A stretch of DNA of 64,000 nt from positions 61,135 to 125,134 of the forward strand of contig NZ_JANQKD010000012.1 in the NCBI RefSeq assembly GCF_028281305.1, read 5' to 3'. Numbering within the stretch: the stretch's first letter is position 1; every line of letters starts with the position of its first letter. The position numbers were made by a program, and so were the translations under genes. Shown in pieces: positions 41,995 to 49,556 of this stretch. The stretch is from Pelagibius sp. (GTDB lineage: Bacteria; Pseudomonadota; Alphaproteobacteria; Kiloniellales; Kiloniellaceae). The notes beneath the pieces are model-generated. The model worked only from the letters and a program-made list of their open reading frames with translations, made no database searches and was not told the origin of the DNA.

Positions 41995-42512
41995 CCCGCC
42001 TCAGGGGTGCGGGCGAGACTAGAACCGGCGAGCCGGGCAATCCGGTCGGCGACGCGGCGCGCCGCCGCCTCGACCGCCGGGCTGAGTTCCAGACCCAGGT
42101 CCAGGCGCTCCGCCTCCACCAGGAAGACCGTCACATCGGATGGAAAGGCCTCGCCGTAGATCCTGCGCCCGGCGTAGAGGGCATGATCCCAGCGGAAGTC
42201 GTGCAGGTTCAGGCTTTGCGGCGGCGGCGCCATGAGCGCGTCGCCGGGGACCTCATAGACCGCACCGGGCGCGGCCTCCGGCGCCCGCGCGTCCACGATA
42301 ATCAGCCGCTTGGCACCCCGGGCGCTGTACATCACGCCCATGCCGTCGGTGCCCGCATCCAGGACCGCCACGCCGCGCGGCAGAGGCGCCTCCCGCAACA
42401 GCGCGATCACCCTGGGGCCAACGCCGTCGTCGCTGCGGTTGGTATTGCCGCAGCCGATCACCGCCAGCTCGAGCGCTGTCTTCTCGGGCAGGGCTTCCGG
42501 GGACACGCTCAT
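41991..42512 (-). CDS. hupD: Hydrogenase maturation endopeptidase (HupD/HyaD-like)
   Basis: 173 residues from ATG 42512 (ATGA overlap with the upstream gene). LAVIGCGNTNRSDDGVGP is the protease signature with the nickel-sensing acidic residue, and VLDAGTDGMGVMY and LIIVDARAP follow. It should remove the short C-terminal tail of HupL after nickel insertion; HupL indeed ends in 16 residues beyond its last ligand His. Confidence 0.92.
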   Translation of the reverse strand: MSVSPEALPEKTALELAVIGCGNTNRSDDGVGPRVIALLREAPLPRGVAVLDAGTDGMGVMYSARGAKRLIIVDARAPEAAPGAVYEVPGDALMAPPPQSLNLHDFRWDHALYAGRRIYGEAFPSDVTVFLVEAERLDLGLELSPAVEAAARRVADRIARLAGSSLARTPEAG

Positions 42513-42856
42513 ATCCGCCACAACCGGCAGGACCACTGCGGCTCCACCGGGATCATCAGCTCGGGCAGTTCGCAGAAACGCCGGTGCACCAGGTAGTACA
42601 TGCAGGTCTCGCAGGGCTGCTCGATCTCGTCGGCCTCGATCGTGTGGTCGGTCACGCCGGCAATGGTGAGCTTGGCGTCGAGGTCCTCCGGCGTTGCGTG
42701 CTGCAGACGGGCGACGATCTCGTTCACCATCTCCGAGGTCTCGGCCCGCGGCCAGGCTTCGGTTTCGAGGCCCGCTTTCAGCCGCGCCGCGATTTCCGCA
42801 CGCAGGCGCTCGTCGGCGGCGGCATCGACCGGCGGCGCGGATGCAGTCTCGCTCAT
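42509..42856 (-). CDS. HiPIP-like four-cysteine protein B
   Basis: 115 residues. The C-terminal 34 residues carry C82-x2-C85-x9-C95-x14-C110-x2-W, within CETCMYYLVHRRFC and PQWSCRLWRI. The spacing and the aromatic ending match small high-potential iron-sulfur proteins of the Iro type. The N-terminal 80 residues are acidic and helical, without the Tat signal usual for HiPIPs, so it is cytoplasmic. It is paralogous to the gene just upstream (42882-43268). Probable electron carrier of the hydrogenase; cluster binding is inferred. Confidence 0.78.
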   Translation of the reverse strand: MSETASAPPVDAAADERLRAEIAARLKAGLETEAWPRAETSEMVNEIVARLQHATPEDLDAKLTIAGVTDHTIEADEIEQPCETCMYYLVHRRFCELPELMIPVEPQWSCRLWRI

Positions 42857-42881
42857 CGCGGCCTCCGCGCCCGCTTCACGA

Positions 42882-43268
42882 TCAGATCCGCCACAGCCGG
42901 CACCACCAGTCGGGTTCAGCCGGCAGGCTGAGCTCCGGCAGGTCGCACCAGCGCTTGTGGACGAGGTAGTACATGCATTCCTGACAGCGCATTTCCTCTT
43001 CGCCGTAAGGCTTCAGCAACCAGCCGCTGATCACCAGTTTTTCGCGCAGCTGGTCGGCGCTCAGCGGCCGCAGCTCGTCGAGAAGGGCTGCGAACTCCTT
43101 GTCGGTCTCCGGAAAGGGCTCGACCTTGGTCTTCAGCCCTTCGTTCATCTGGTCTTCGATCATCCGCAACAGGGTGGCGTGATCGGCTTCGCCCGGCGCG
43201 ACGCCGTAGCGTGCGATATAGGCCTCCCGTTCGGCGGTCTCCTGATCCTTTGTGGCAGCCTGCGTCAT
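42882..43268 (-). CDS. HiPIP-like four-cysteine protein A
   Basis: 128 residues. C95-x2-C98-x9-C108-x14-C123-x2-W lies in CQECMYYLVHKRWC and PDWWCRLWRI, nearly identical to the C-terminal module of the next gene. The N-terminal halves share only an acidic, helical character and an SAEQL/EDLDAKL-like segment before KLVISGW or KLTIAGV. No signal peptide. It follows hupL after a 101-base gap with a strong hairpin. Likely a 4Fe-4S carrier of HiPIP type, by motif only. Confidence 0.78.
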   Translation of the reverse strand: MTQAATKDQETAEREAYIARYGVAPGEADHATLLRMIEDQMNEGLKTKVEPFPETDKEFAALLDELRPLSADQLREKLVISGWLLKPYGEEEMRCQECMYYLVHKRWCDLPELSLPAEPDWWCRLWRI

Positions 43269-43332
43269 CCGCCCCTTCCCCAGTTTGCCATTTTTTATCG
43301 TTGTTTCTTGTTATCGTTATTGTTGACGGAAA

Positions 43333-43352
43333 GGGGGTGGCAAGCCACCCCC
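43333..43352 (-). terminator. Strong hairpin downstream of hupL
   Basis: GGGGGTGGC and GCCACCCCC form a perfect 9-bp stem with a 2-base loop, 17 bases after the hupL stop; CTTTCC follows on the minus strand. Without a long T-tract it may stabilise hupSL mRNA or attenuate the downstream genes. Confidence 0.6.
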
Positions 43353-43369
43353 CAATCGCCGTCTTGGGC

Positions 43370-44968
43370 TTAGGCAGTGCGGAAGCGTGCCAGTTCGTCT
43401 CCTGTTTTGGCGTCGTGGGCGTGCACGGTGCAGACAAGGCAGGAGTCGTAGGACCGGCAGACATGGCCGACCTCCACCGGGTCCGCCGCGCTCTTGATCG
43501 GCGTGCCGATCAGCGCCTCCTCGATCGGCCCGCGCTCGCCGTCCGAGGCACGGGGCCCGACATTCCAGGTGGTCGGGGCGATGATCTGGTAGTTCCGGAT
43601 CTTGCCGTCGCGCACGTCGATCCAATGACAGAGCGCGCCGCGGATCGCCTCGGTGGCACCCCAGCCCTGGCCATCCTTCTCGGTCGGCTTGATGTACCAC
43701 TCGTCGTTCAACTTGAACTCGCGCAGGATGCGTTCGGCCTCCCGATAGAGCTTGCAGAGCTCGTGCATGCGCGCGAAGTGCCGCAGCTGGATCGAGGCAC
43801 CGCCCATCTTGCGGTACATGTCGAGGATCAGCGGATCGCTGTGCTGCCAGTCCTCGCCGTGGGAGCCGCCGGCGATGAGCTGGCGGGCCAGGGGTCCGGC
43901 CTCCAGGCGGCCGTTCTCGGCATGGCGCACGGCGGTGCACCAAGAGTACTTGCCCTCCGGATCCACCGGGTTCTTGCCGACCGGGTTGGTCACGCGGTCG
44001 AAGGGATGGGTCTCGCCCGTCTCGTCGTACCAGGCATGGGTCATATCCTCGCGGGCATGGATCTGGTCCATCGCCTTGAAGCTGTCGCTGGCGCCGTCGT
44101 AGACGCCCGACTTCATGATGACGGCCCCGTTGCGCCCCTCGATGGTCGGGTTCTGGTACCTGTCCTCATGCGGCAGATAGCCCCAGGAGATGAACTTGCC
44201 GTGCCCCTTGCCATAGTTCTGCAGGCCGATCTCCATCCCCATGCGCCAATAGAGGCCGAGGTCGGAGTTGGCATGCTCCGGGCGCTCGTCCAACCAGGCC
44301 ATGAAGTCGTCGTAGGACCTGATTTCCTCGTAGCGCTCCATGGAGCAGCCGAACCACAGCGGCTCGATCCAGTTGCGCCGGAAGTGCTCCAGGATCGACC
44401 AGGCGCGGGTGACGTCGGTCAGTGTCGGCGAACACATCACGCCGCCCGGCACCATGTAGGACGAATGCGGCCACTGGCCGCCCATCAGCGCGTAGATCTC
44501 TACCGGTCGGCCGGAGATCGTCACACCCGCCTCGTAGGAGGTTCCGGTGAAGGGCGAGTAGCGTTTCACCGCCTCTTCGAAGAACTGGCTAGAAGCATAG
44601 TTCTTGTTGGTGAAGTCGATCATGAAGAGGCCGTAGTGATGGCGCGGCAGCGACTGGAGCGATTCAACCAACTGGCCGAGGTTGCGGGCCAGGATGGCGT
44701 TGCGCGGCACCGTCGTGCCCCAGGCGGTATCGAGGGCCCAGGCGGCGCAGGTGAGGTGCGAGGCGCCGCAGATGCCGCAGGCGCGCGGCGTCACCACGAG
44801 ACCCGCCTGCGGGTCCTTGTCGCGCAGAATGACCTCAAAACCGCGGAACAGCTCGGCATGGGTCCAGGCGTTGGTGACGACGCCGTTTTCGATGTCGACT
44901 CGGACATCCAGGTCGCCTTCGACCCGCCCGACCGGCGAGATGTCCAGGGTTTGAACGGCTGCAGACAT
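43370..44968 (-). CDS. hupL: [NiFe]-hydrogenase large subunit, group 2a-like
   Basis: 532 residues. N-terminal ligand motif RACGICGASH (C64, C67) and C-terminal DSCLVCTVH (C510, C513, H516) bind the NiFe centre; the 16 residues after H516 form the tail removed by the maturation protease. SPVGRVEGDL is near the start. Length and motif wording fit the cytoplasmic uptake (group 2a, HupL/HucL) class, known from cyanobacteria and mycobacteria for low-H2 oxidation. It lies 25 bases after hupS. Confidence 0.95.
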   Translation of the reverse strand: MSAAVQTLDISPVGRVEGDLDVRVDIENGVVTNAWTHAELFRGFEVILRDKDPQAGLVVTPRACGICGASHLTCAAWALDTAWGTTVPRNAILARNLGQLVESLQSLPRHHYGLFMIDFTNKNYASSQFFEEAVKRYSPFTGTSYEAGVTISGRPVEIYALMGGQWPHSSYMVPGGVMCSPTLTDVTRAWSILEHFRRNWIEPLWFGCSMERYEEIRSYDDFMAWLDERPEHANSDLGLYWRMGMEIGLQNYGKGHGKFISWGYLPHEDRYQNPTIEGRNGAVIMKSGVYDGASDSFKAMDQIHAREDMTHAWYDETGETHPFDRVTNPVGKNPVDPEGKYSWCTAVRHAENGRLEAGPLARQLIAGGSHGEDWQHSDPLILDMYRKMGGASIQLRHFARMHELCKLYREAERILREFKLNDEWYIKPTEKDGQGWGATEAIRGALCHWIDVRDGKIRNYQIIAPTTWNVGPRASDGERGPIEEALIGTPIKSAADPVEVGHVCRSYDSCLVCTVHAHDAKTGDELARFRTA

Positions 44969-44993
44969 AGTAAGTCCTCCCAGATGTCGTTCT

Positions 44994-45956
44994 TCAGACG
45001 ACGAAGATGTCTTCTTCGGCCCAGGCGGGGGCGGCGCCCTTCGCTGCGGCAGTGAGTTTCACGTAGCCCTTCTTGTCGACGCCGGCGGGCAGGTCCTTGG
45101 GAACGCCCATGACTGTCTGGGTCTTGAAGACCGTGCCGGGGGCAAGATCGAAGAAGGGGAACTCCGGCTCCGTACAGCCGAGGCAGGGCATGCCCGCCCG
45201 GGTCTTGGACGACACCCGGTTCCAGAGAATGCGGTTGCAGGGACTGTGGGTCATCGGGCCGCGGCAGCCGAGGTCATAGAACAGGCAGCCCTTGCGCTGG
45301 CCGAAGGCGGTGGCCGAGACCTTGTAGGCGAAGTGCATATTCCGGGTGCAGCCGGTCTGGGTGAAGCTGGAGAAGAAGGTCTTCGGCCGCTGGAACTCGT
45401 CGAGCGAGAGGTCGCCGGCCCGCCCGGTGGCAACGGCCACCAGGATCTGCGTGACCCAGTCGGGATGGGCCGGGCAGCCGGGAATGTTGATGACGGGCAG
45501 GCCGGCCTTGGAAGTGAAGCTGGCCCCGAGAGCGCCGCCGTGTTCGCGTTTGAGAAACTGCAGGCCCTGGCTTTCGGAAGGGTTCGGCGCGGTGGCCGGA
45601 ATGCCGCCCCAGGTCGCGCAGTCGCCGATGGCGACGACGAACTGGGCGGCGGCGGAAAGCTCTTTCACCCACTCCTTCATCGCGCGGCCGCAGAAGCGGT
45701 TCCACTCGCCGGTGCCGTCCGGGGCGTTCACCACCGTGCCTTCGAAGACGAAGATGTCGAGCTGGATCTCGCCGGAGATGCACTTCTCCAGGATGGCCTT
45801 CACGTCGTCGCCGAGTTCCAGACCCAGCGAGGGCTGCCAGAGAACGTTGATGCCGAAGTCGGTCACCAGATCGCAGGCGCTGGGTTCCTCGGCGTTGAGA
45901 AACGACATGGTATTGCCGGAACAGGCCCCGCCCTGGAGCCACAACAGATTGGCCAT
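44994..45956 (-). CDS. hupS: [NiFe]-hydrogenase small subunit, group 2a-like
   Basis: 320 residues, no Tat signal, so cytoplasmic. The start reads LLWLQGGACSGNTMSFLN: the usual proximal-cluster CxxC is C12-S-G-N15. The other proximal ligands are C113 and C161. The distal site is C203, C224 and C231 with Q200 where His is usual; the medial site is C240, C258 and C261. Asn and Gln at these points are, as I recall, features of cyanobacterial-type group 2a subunits. It is the first gene of the operon, about 85 bases from a predicted sigma-54 start site. Confidence 0.95.
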   Translation of the reverse strand: MANLLWLQGGACSGNTMSFLNAEEPSACDLVTDFGINVLWQPSLGLELGDDVKAILEKCISGEIQLDIFVFEGTVVNAPDGTGEWNRFCGRAMKEWVKELSAAAQFVVAIGDCATWGGIPATAPNPSESQGLQFLKREHGGALGASFTSKAGLPVINIPGCPAHPDWVTQILVAVATGRAGDLSLDEFQRPKTFFSSFTQTGCTRNMHFAYKVSATAFGQRKGCLFYDLGCRGPMTHSPCNRILWNRVSSKTRAGMPCLGCTEPEFPFFDLAPGTVFKTQTVMGVPKDLPAGVDKKGYVKLTAAAKGAAPAWAEEDIFVV

Positions 45957-46052
45957 TCTTTTCCTCCCGTGCTTCGCCGTACCGCCGCACGCCGACCTTT
46001 GCGCGCGGCGTTTTTCACTGCGGGCCGTCGCAGACCCTTAAGGCCTCGTTAA

Positions 46053-46066
46053 GCAAGGGATATGCC
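46053..46066 (-). promoter_or_regulatory. Sigma-54 (-24/-12) promoter of the hydrogenase operon
   Basis: Minus strand reads TTGGCATATCCCTTGCTT, with GG at 46066-46065 and GC at 46054-46053 separated by exactly 10 bases, matching TGGCAC-N5-TTGC. Transcription would start near 46041, about 85 bases before hupS. The NtrC-class activator gene next door supports it. Confidence 0.75.
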
Positions 46067-46153
46067 AAGCTGTTCTTCCCGATGCTTTGCGCGGAAAATC
46101 AAACCGCTACCGCGGCGCACCAACAAGCGGGCGCTGATGCATGGCAGGCCAGT

Positions 46154-46168
46154 GCAAAGAAACTTTGC
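46154..46168. promoter_or_regulatory. Possible upstream activator site
   Basis: Perfect palindrome GCAAAG-AAA-CTTTGC within CCAGTGCAAAG...CTTTGCTGG, about 115 bases upstream of the predicted start site, where NtrC-class activators bind. A second CTGC-TTT-GCAG palindrome lies at 46186-46196. Confidence 0.5.
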
Positions 46169-46233
46169 TGGCAGCGCTGAAAAGCTGCTTTGCAGTCGGG
46201 AGGGTCTTTTTTGGCTGCGCGGCGCTTCAGGAG

Positions 46234-46452
46234 TCAGCCGTGGCGGTTGCCGCAGACCGGACACTCGGACTCCAGGAAGTAGCTCCACCAGATCCCCTTG
46301 CAACGGCTGCACCAGTGGCCCTTGGCGCTGCGGCCGGTGGCGTCGATCTGCCGCGACAGCGGCGTGAGGCCCAGGTCCTTCGGCGGCTCGTTCCCGCCGG
46401 CGCGCAGGCGGGAGAAGGGAAAGCGCACGACACGTGGATCATCCTCGCTCAC
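46234..46452 (-). CDS. Zinc-ribbon protein with HypA-type cysteine spacing
   Basis: 72 residues. The C-terminal third reads HWCSRCKGIWWSYF then CPVCGNRHG: C48-x2-C51-x12-C64-x2-C67, the spacing of the zinc loop of E. coli HypA. The N-terminal half is basic and without a known fold. The gene lies between the regulator (42 bases downstream of it) and the hupS promoter region. Since the locus HypA lacks its own zinc loop, this may be the missing module. An unrelated rubredoxin-like or zinc-ribbon protein is the alternative. Confidence 0.75.
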   Translation of the reverse strand: MSEDDPRVVRFPFSRLRAGGNEPPKDLGLTPLSRQIDATGRSAKGHWCSRCKGIWWSYFLESECPVCGNRHG

Positions 46453-46494
46453 CGGCTGCCCCCCTTCTCACCCAGCCCCTGGTTTGCCCTGGCC

Positions 46495-47955
46495 TCAGGC
46501 GTTCTGCAGACCGTAGCGCTTGATCTTGTTGGCAAGGCCGACACGCGACAGCCCCAGTTCGTCGGCCGCGCGGCTCTGGTTCCAGTGATGGCGCTGCAGC
46601 GAGGCGGTGACCGCCCGCTTCTCCAGCGTCTCGACCATCTGCTTCAGGCTGCTGCCGTCGGCCGGCAGGTCGAAGGCGTCGTCCCTGCGCACCGTCACCC
46701 GGTCAAACACCGGCGAGAGATGACGGGCGGCGATGTAGCCGCCCTGTTCGGCCACCGCCACCATGCGCCGGATCTCCGTCTCAAGCTCCCGCACGTTGCC
46801 GGGAAAGGCGTAGGCCTCGAGCTTGGCCAGCACGTCCTTGGTGACGCCGACAACGCGGCGCCCGACGACGCCGGCGTACTTCTCGACAAAGAACTCGGTG
46901 AGCACCGGGATGTCCTCCGGCCGTTCGCGCAGCGCCGGAATGTGCAGCTCGAAGCCCTTCAGCCGGTAATAGAGATCGCGGCGGAACTCCCCCTTCTCCA
47001 CCAGCTTCTCCAGCGGCCGGTTGCTGGCGGCGATAACCCGGACATCGGCATGGTAGAGGCGGTCGGCGCCCAGCGGCTTGACCTCGCCTTCCTGCAAAAA
47101 GCGCAGCAGGCTGACCTGGAAGCTCGGCGAGATTTCGGAAATCTCGTCCAGGAAGATCGTGCCGCCGTCGGCAGCCCGGAACAGGCCGAGGCGATCCGAG
47201 ACGGCGCCGGTAAAGGCGCCGCGAAGATGACCGAAGAGCTCGGAGTGCAGGGTGTCGTCGGACATGCCGCCGCAGTTCTGCACATGCATCGGCGAGTTCA
47301 TGCGCTTGGAATTGAAGTGAATGGCCCGGGCCAGCAGCTCCTTGCCGGTTCCGGTCTCCCCCTGGATCAGCACCGGCAGTTCGGTCTGGGCGGCCTGCTT
47401 GGCTTCGGCACAGAGCTCGGCCATTTTGGCGCTGACATAAACCAGCTTCTCGAACTGGGACCAGCCGCCCTTCACGGAGAACTCCTCGCGCTGGGCAAAG
47501 ATGTCGTCGTCCATGGAAATCTTCAGTTCGCGCGACAGCACGCGGTGGCGGCGGGACAGCTCGCTCAGTTCCAGCGCCCGCTTGGCCAGGAGGCGAATGA
47601 GGTCGCGGGGCGCCGGCTTCATGACATAGAGATAGCTGGCCGCGCGCCGGGCAATCTCGGCACAGCGCTCCGCCGCGTCGGTGGAGCCGAACAGCAGGCG
47701 CGCCACGTGAGGATGGGAAATCCGCGCACTGACCAGCACATTGGCGGACTCGTCGCCGATCAGTTCGGCGTCGCAGATGATCAGGTGAGCCTGCAGTTCG
47801 TTCAGCCGGGCCGCCGCTTCCTGTTCGCTGCGGCAGTGGATCAGCCGGTAGTCCTGATCCGCGCCCAGGGCCTCCGTCGCCGTATCCAGAAAGTCGGCAT
47901 CCGCGGAGACCAGGAGAACCGTGTGCTCTGTCTGCACTGCTAAGCTTCTTATCAA
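46495..47955 (-). CDS. NtrC-class sigma-54 response regulator (HupR/HoxA-like)
   Basis: 486 residues from TTG 47955; GTG 47937 is an equally possible start. Receiver domain with phosphoacceptor D62 (LIICDAEL) and K113 (YVMKP), AAA+ domain with GETGTGKE (199-206), the sigma-54 contact loop GAFTGA (246-251), Walker B GTIFLDEIS, and a Fis-type C-terminal helix-turn-helix (QSRAADELGLSRVGLANKIK). It resembles HupR/HoxA and should activate the -24/-12 promoter of hupS. No partner histidine kinase is encoded nearby. Confidence 0.93.
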   Translation of the reverse strand: MIRSLAVQTEHTVLLVSADADFLDTATEALGADQDYRLIHCRSEQEAAARLNELQAHLIICDAELIGDESANVLVSARISHPHVARLLFGSTDAAERCAEIARRAASYLYVMKPAPRDLIRLLAKRALELSELSRRHRVLSRELKISMDDDIFAQREEFSVKGGWSQFEKLVYVSAKMAELCAEAKQAAQTELPVLIQGETGTGKELLARAIHFNSKRMNSPMHVQNCGGMSDDTLHSELFGHLRGAFTGAVSDRLGLFRAADGGTIFLDEISEISPSFQVSLLRFLQEGEVKPLGADRLYHADVRVIAASNRPLEKLVEKGEFRRDLYYRLKGFELHIPALRERPEDIPVLTEFFVEKYAGVVGRRVVGVTKDVLAKLEAYAFPGNVRELETEIRRMVAVAEQGGYIAARHLSPVFDRVTVRRDDAFDLPADGSSLKQMVETLEKRAVTASLQRHHWNQSRAADELGLSRVGLANKIKRYGLQNA

Positions 47956-48024
47956 TATGAAAAGGATGAATGCAGTCTACCCGGTGGGCGTTCGAGGTCA
48001 AGCCGGTCGGGAGCGAAGCGGGGC

Positions 48025-48057
48025 GGGGCGGATGCCGGCAACCGCTTGCACCGCCCC
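48025..48057 (-). terminator. Weak hairpin after the ROK gene
   Basis: GGGGCGG and CCGCCCC pair across a 19-base loop just beyond the ROK stop codon (minus strand). No T-tract follows, so termination activity is uncertain. Confidence 0.35.
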
Positions 48058-48065
48058 AGACGCTG

Positions 48066-49274
48066 TCAGGACGCGGCGGCGCCCGTCTTCATGGCCCCGG
48101 TCTTGATCCAGACGATCTCCGGCGAGGGCGCGAGGCGCGCGTGCAGCGGCAGCGCCGCCGCGCCGAGGACCGTGGCATCCCCGGCCAGGCGCGACTTCAC
48201 CAGCCGCGGCGGGTTGGGCTGGCCGTTGAACCAGCCCTCCAGGTGCCAGCGGGTTCTGGCCAGAAGCTCGTCGAGCAGGACGTCCGGCAGACGCCCGCCG
48301 AGAACGATGGCGTCCGGGTCGAGAAGGAACTGCACCGAGGTCAGGGCAAAGCCGAGGGCTTCCGCCCCCTCGTCCAGCCAGTTGATCAGCTCCGGTTCAC
48401 CCTGGCGGAACAGCGCCGTCAGGGACTCCGGGCCCTCGACGGAAAGGCCGGCGGCCTGCAGACGGCGGGTCAGGTTGTACATCGAGACCACGTGGGTCAG
48501 CCGCCCGCCGGCGGAAAACTCCTTGGTGCCCGTGGGCAGGGGCAGACGGCTCGCCTCGGCGACGTTGCGCGAGGCGCCGCGAAAGGGCTGGCCGTTTACG
48601 ATCAGCCCGCCGCCGACCCCGGCGCCGATGTAGAGCAGGAAGAACGAGTTCCAGCCGCGCCCGGCGCCATAGAGCAGCTCGCCGAGGGCCGCGGCGTTGC
48701 CGTCGTTCTCGACCCAGGTTTCCAGCCCCGTCACCTCCGACAACAGGGCGCTGACATCCAGCCCGTGCCAGGCGGTGAAGTTAGCCGGCGCATGGATCCC
48801 TTCCTCGCCGCGGCGGAAACGGCCGGGAAAAGCGACGCCCATCCCCAGGATCCGCTCGCGCAGCGGCCCTAAGGGCGCCAGCAGCCGGTCGAGTTCGCCG
48901 CGGACAAGGTCGCAAGCCTGGTCCGGGGTCGGATAGTCCAGTTTCCGGGTCAGGCGCTCGCGCACGGTGCCGGAGAGGTCGACCAGGGCCATGGTCATGC
49001 TGTCGCGGTCCAGGTTCAGCCCGACCGCGCAGGCGCCGTCGGGGTCGACCTCGATCTCGACGGCCGGCTGGCCGCGGAACCCCTTGCGCCGCTCGCCGAG
49101 GCGGATGAGCCCCTGTTCGCGCAGGGCCGCCGTAATGGAGGAGATGGTCTGGGCCGTGAGGCCGGTCATGCGCGCCAGTTCCGCCCGTGTCGTGGGCCCA
49201 TGCTGGCGCACCGCGTTGAAGATGACCCGCCGGTTGTAGTCCTTCGCCTGTTCGAGATTGGTGCCGACGTTCAC
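48066..49274 (-). CDS. ROK-family transcriptional repressor (NagC/XylR-like)
   Basis: 402 residues from GTG 49274 with GGGA upstream; a TTG at 49361 would add 29 residues of unlikely composition. N-terminal winged helix (NRRVIFNAVRQHGPTTRAEL, then MTGLTAQTISSI), followed by the sugar-kinase-like ROK domain with VENDGNAAALGE and YIGAGVGGGLIVNG. The usual zinc motif of ROK proteins (CxCGxxGC) is not evident. It is divergent from the ABC importer-EEP operon, with an AT-rich palindrome between, and probably represses it. Confidence 0.88.
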   Translation of the reverse strand: MNVGTNLEQAKDYNRRVIFNAVRQHGPTTRAELARMTGLTAQTISSITAALREQGLIRLGERRKGFRGQPAVEIEVDPDGACAVGLNLDRDSMTMALVDLSGTVRERLTRKLDYPTPDQACDLVRGELDRLLAPLGPLRERILGMGVAFPGRFRRGEEGIHAPANFTAWHGLDVSALLSEVTGLETWVENDGNAAALGELLYGAGRGWNSFFLLYIGAGVGGGLIVNGQPFRGASRNVAEASRLPLPTGTKEFSAGGRLTHVVSMYNLTRRLQAAGLSVEGPESLTALFRQGEPELINWLDEGAEALGFALTSVQFLLDPDAIVLGGRLPDVLLDELLARTRWHLEGWFNGQPNPPRLVKSRLAGDATVLGAAALPLHARLAPSPEIVWIKTGAMKTGAAAS

Positions 49275-49369
49275 GAAACAGGCATCCCAGTGCAACAAGT
49301 CCTTGATAAAGCGATCAAGAATCGAAGGCAGGAATCTAGTGGAAGGCCTCAAGGCGATCAAGTATATTA

Positions 49370-49390
49370 ATTAATTCAAAATGAAATAAT
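49370..49390. promoter_or_regulatory. Probable ROK operator in an AT-rich island
   Basis: ATTAATTCA-AAA-TGAAATAAT is a 9-3-9 palindrome with one mismatch per arm, in an AT-rich island (about 49361-49395) in otherwise GC-rich DNA. AT-rich palindromes are typical of NagC/XylR-type sites. It lies between the ROK gene and the importer operon. Confidence 0.6.
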
Positions 49391-49556
49391 AAAAGGTTCA
49401 TACGCAGGGATGCCTTCACCCGTAGAGTGACCTCATGGAGAGGTAAATGACCGTTGCTGCCCTCGGCTGCCGCATCAGGCGCCGTACGGCAGAGGCCGGG
49501 CATCCCTCGAGCCATTGTGTGCCGCAGGAACGACCCACGAGAGGGGGGTGTGAAGG

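Noticed and set aside
43211..47943. Plus-strand frames of 614 and 600 codons
   Set aside because: Antisense shadows of hupL and of the NtrC-class regulator; composition is biased and no family is recognisable.
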